DNA from: Opitutaceae bacterium EW11
Lineage (GTDB): Bacteria; Verrucomicrobiota; Verrucomicrobiia; Opitutales; Opitutaceae
Length of the DNA stretch: 64,000 nucleotides
Direction: 5' to 3'
NCBI GenBank assembly: GCA_003054665.1
Contig: QAYY01000003.1
Location: 558,001 to 622,000, forward strand
Shown: positions 63,611 through 64,000 of the stretch, piece by piece
How the letters are laid out: every line of letters begins with the position of its first letter
How positions within the stretch are numbered: position 1 is the first letter of the stretch
Notes under the pieces: generated by a model
The model's input: only the letters and a program-made list of their open reading frames with translations
The model's database searches: none
Told to the model about the DNA's origin: nothing
Program-made: the position numbers and the translations under genes

Positions 63611-64000
63611 TTATTCGACGGTCAGCGACTCGACTTCGACGGACGTGCCGGAGAACCACGTCAACTCCACTCGATAGCTCCCCGCGTTGATGCTGGTGCA
63701 GGTGCGCAGGCGCCACATTTGCCAGGAGGCTCCGGTCACCTGCGTCTCTTCCGAACAGAGCACGTTGCCGACGCTATCCATGAGCTCGTAGCGGACGCGT
63801 GCCGCACCGGCTGCCATCGGTCGCAGACGAAGGGCCAGGCGATAGCGGTCGCCTACGCCGACGGTGATGGGCCAGAGTTGCGTTGGGTGCTTGGCGTCGA
63901 GAACCAAGGTCCCGGACGAGTCCGGACGCGCGGCGTAGGTCGTCGCCGGACGTGTGGGACGGACAAATACGCCGTACATGTGCGCCGCCTGCGCCGCTGA
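63611..64000 (-). CDS. C-terminal part of an unidentified, probably exported protein (runs off the right edge)
   Basis: The frame is open to the window edge (about 129 residues). An ATG at 63979 is in frame, but the residues before it (SAAQAAH) continue without a break, so this is more likely the end of a longer protein. The visible part is rich in beta strands (PITVGVGDRYRLALRLRPMA, ARVRYELMDSVGNVLCSEET, AGSYRVELTWFSGTSVEVES), as in a carbohydrate-binding or Ig-like C-terminal domain. It ends in a strand with no sorting signal. I recognise no family. Confidence 0.55.
   Translation of the reverse strand, partial: SAAQAAHMYGVFVRPTRPATTYAARPDSSGTLVLDAKHPTQLWPITVGVGDRYRLALRLRPMAAGAARVRYELMDSVGNVLCSEETQVTGASWQMWRLRTCTSINAGSYRVELTWFSGTSVEVESLTVE

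Overview
The window is a GC-rich bacterial chromosome segment that looks like a Verrucomicrobiota genome, most likely Opitutaceae. I infer this from the gene mix: an ECF sigma factor beside a Ser/Thr kinase with a TolB-like/TPR tail, a PEP-CTERM protein, very large TonB-dependent receptors, DUF3826 next to a pectate lyase, and secreted proteins carrying the LSTRA/MIAG/IRALGP repeat. The placement rests on remembered family distributions, not on a search. No rRNA, tRNA or CRISPR array was seen. Many starts have no clear Shine-Dalgarno (SD) sequence.

Layout. 1-5.7 kb: partial HyfB-like proton-translocating subunit, zinc-ribbon protein, sigma-54 activator with a receiver lacking its phospho-Asp, Cache-type chemoreceptor, small flagellar-rod-like protein. 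5.7-12.4 kb: secreted GH2 enzyme, YceI protein with a small membrane partner and divergent LysR regulator, DUF1294 protein, secreted propeller-like protein. 12.6-16.1 kb: ECF sigma factor and kinase. 16.2-26 kb: assorted small genes, a cytochrome b561-type protein, a cupin, a NIT-domain chemoreceptor and a phytase-esterase-like PEP-CTERM protein. 26.1-34.9 kb: a complete kdp high-affinity K+ uptake locus (kdpF, A, B, C, D, E plus two extra one-helix peptides), preceded by a structured leader that appears to bury the first SD and by three phased CTTAA repeats. 35-36.5 kb: GT-C-like membrane protein.

36.7-59 kb is a carbohydrate-catabolism island. A beta-helix glycosidase (GH141-like) is divergent from a tightly packed operon: Gfo/Idh/MocA oxidoreductase, Rbs-type sugar ABC transporter, catalytically dead S9-like protein, Tat-exported sugar isomerase-like protein. 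Then come a GH2 beta-galactosidase, a GH20/GH67-like enzyme resembling alpha-galacturonidases, a TonB receptor, DUF3826 and a family 1 pectate lyase. The simplest reading is outer-membrane capture and stepwise breakdown of pectin or rhamnogalacturonan side chains, with monosaccharide import and isomerisation.

59-64 kb: a standalone two-component-type propeller protein, an IS66 transposase remnant with a 32-bp-period repeat, a C25-like caspase-fold membrane peptidase, and the C-terminal part of an unidentified protein leaving the window.

The least explained signals are non-coding. A ~91-nt two-hairpin element ending in a T-tract occurs twice (20.03 and 26.13 kb), with partly compensating changes in its first stem. 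A ~35-bp dispersed repeat occurs at four gene-free sites, three of them between convergent genes.
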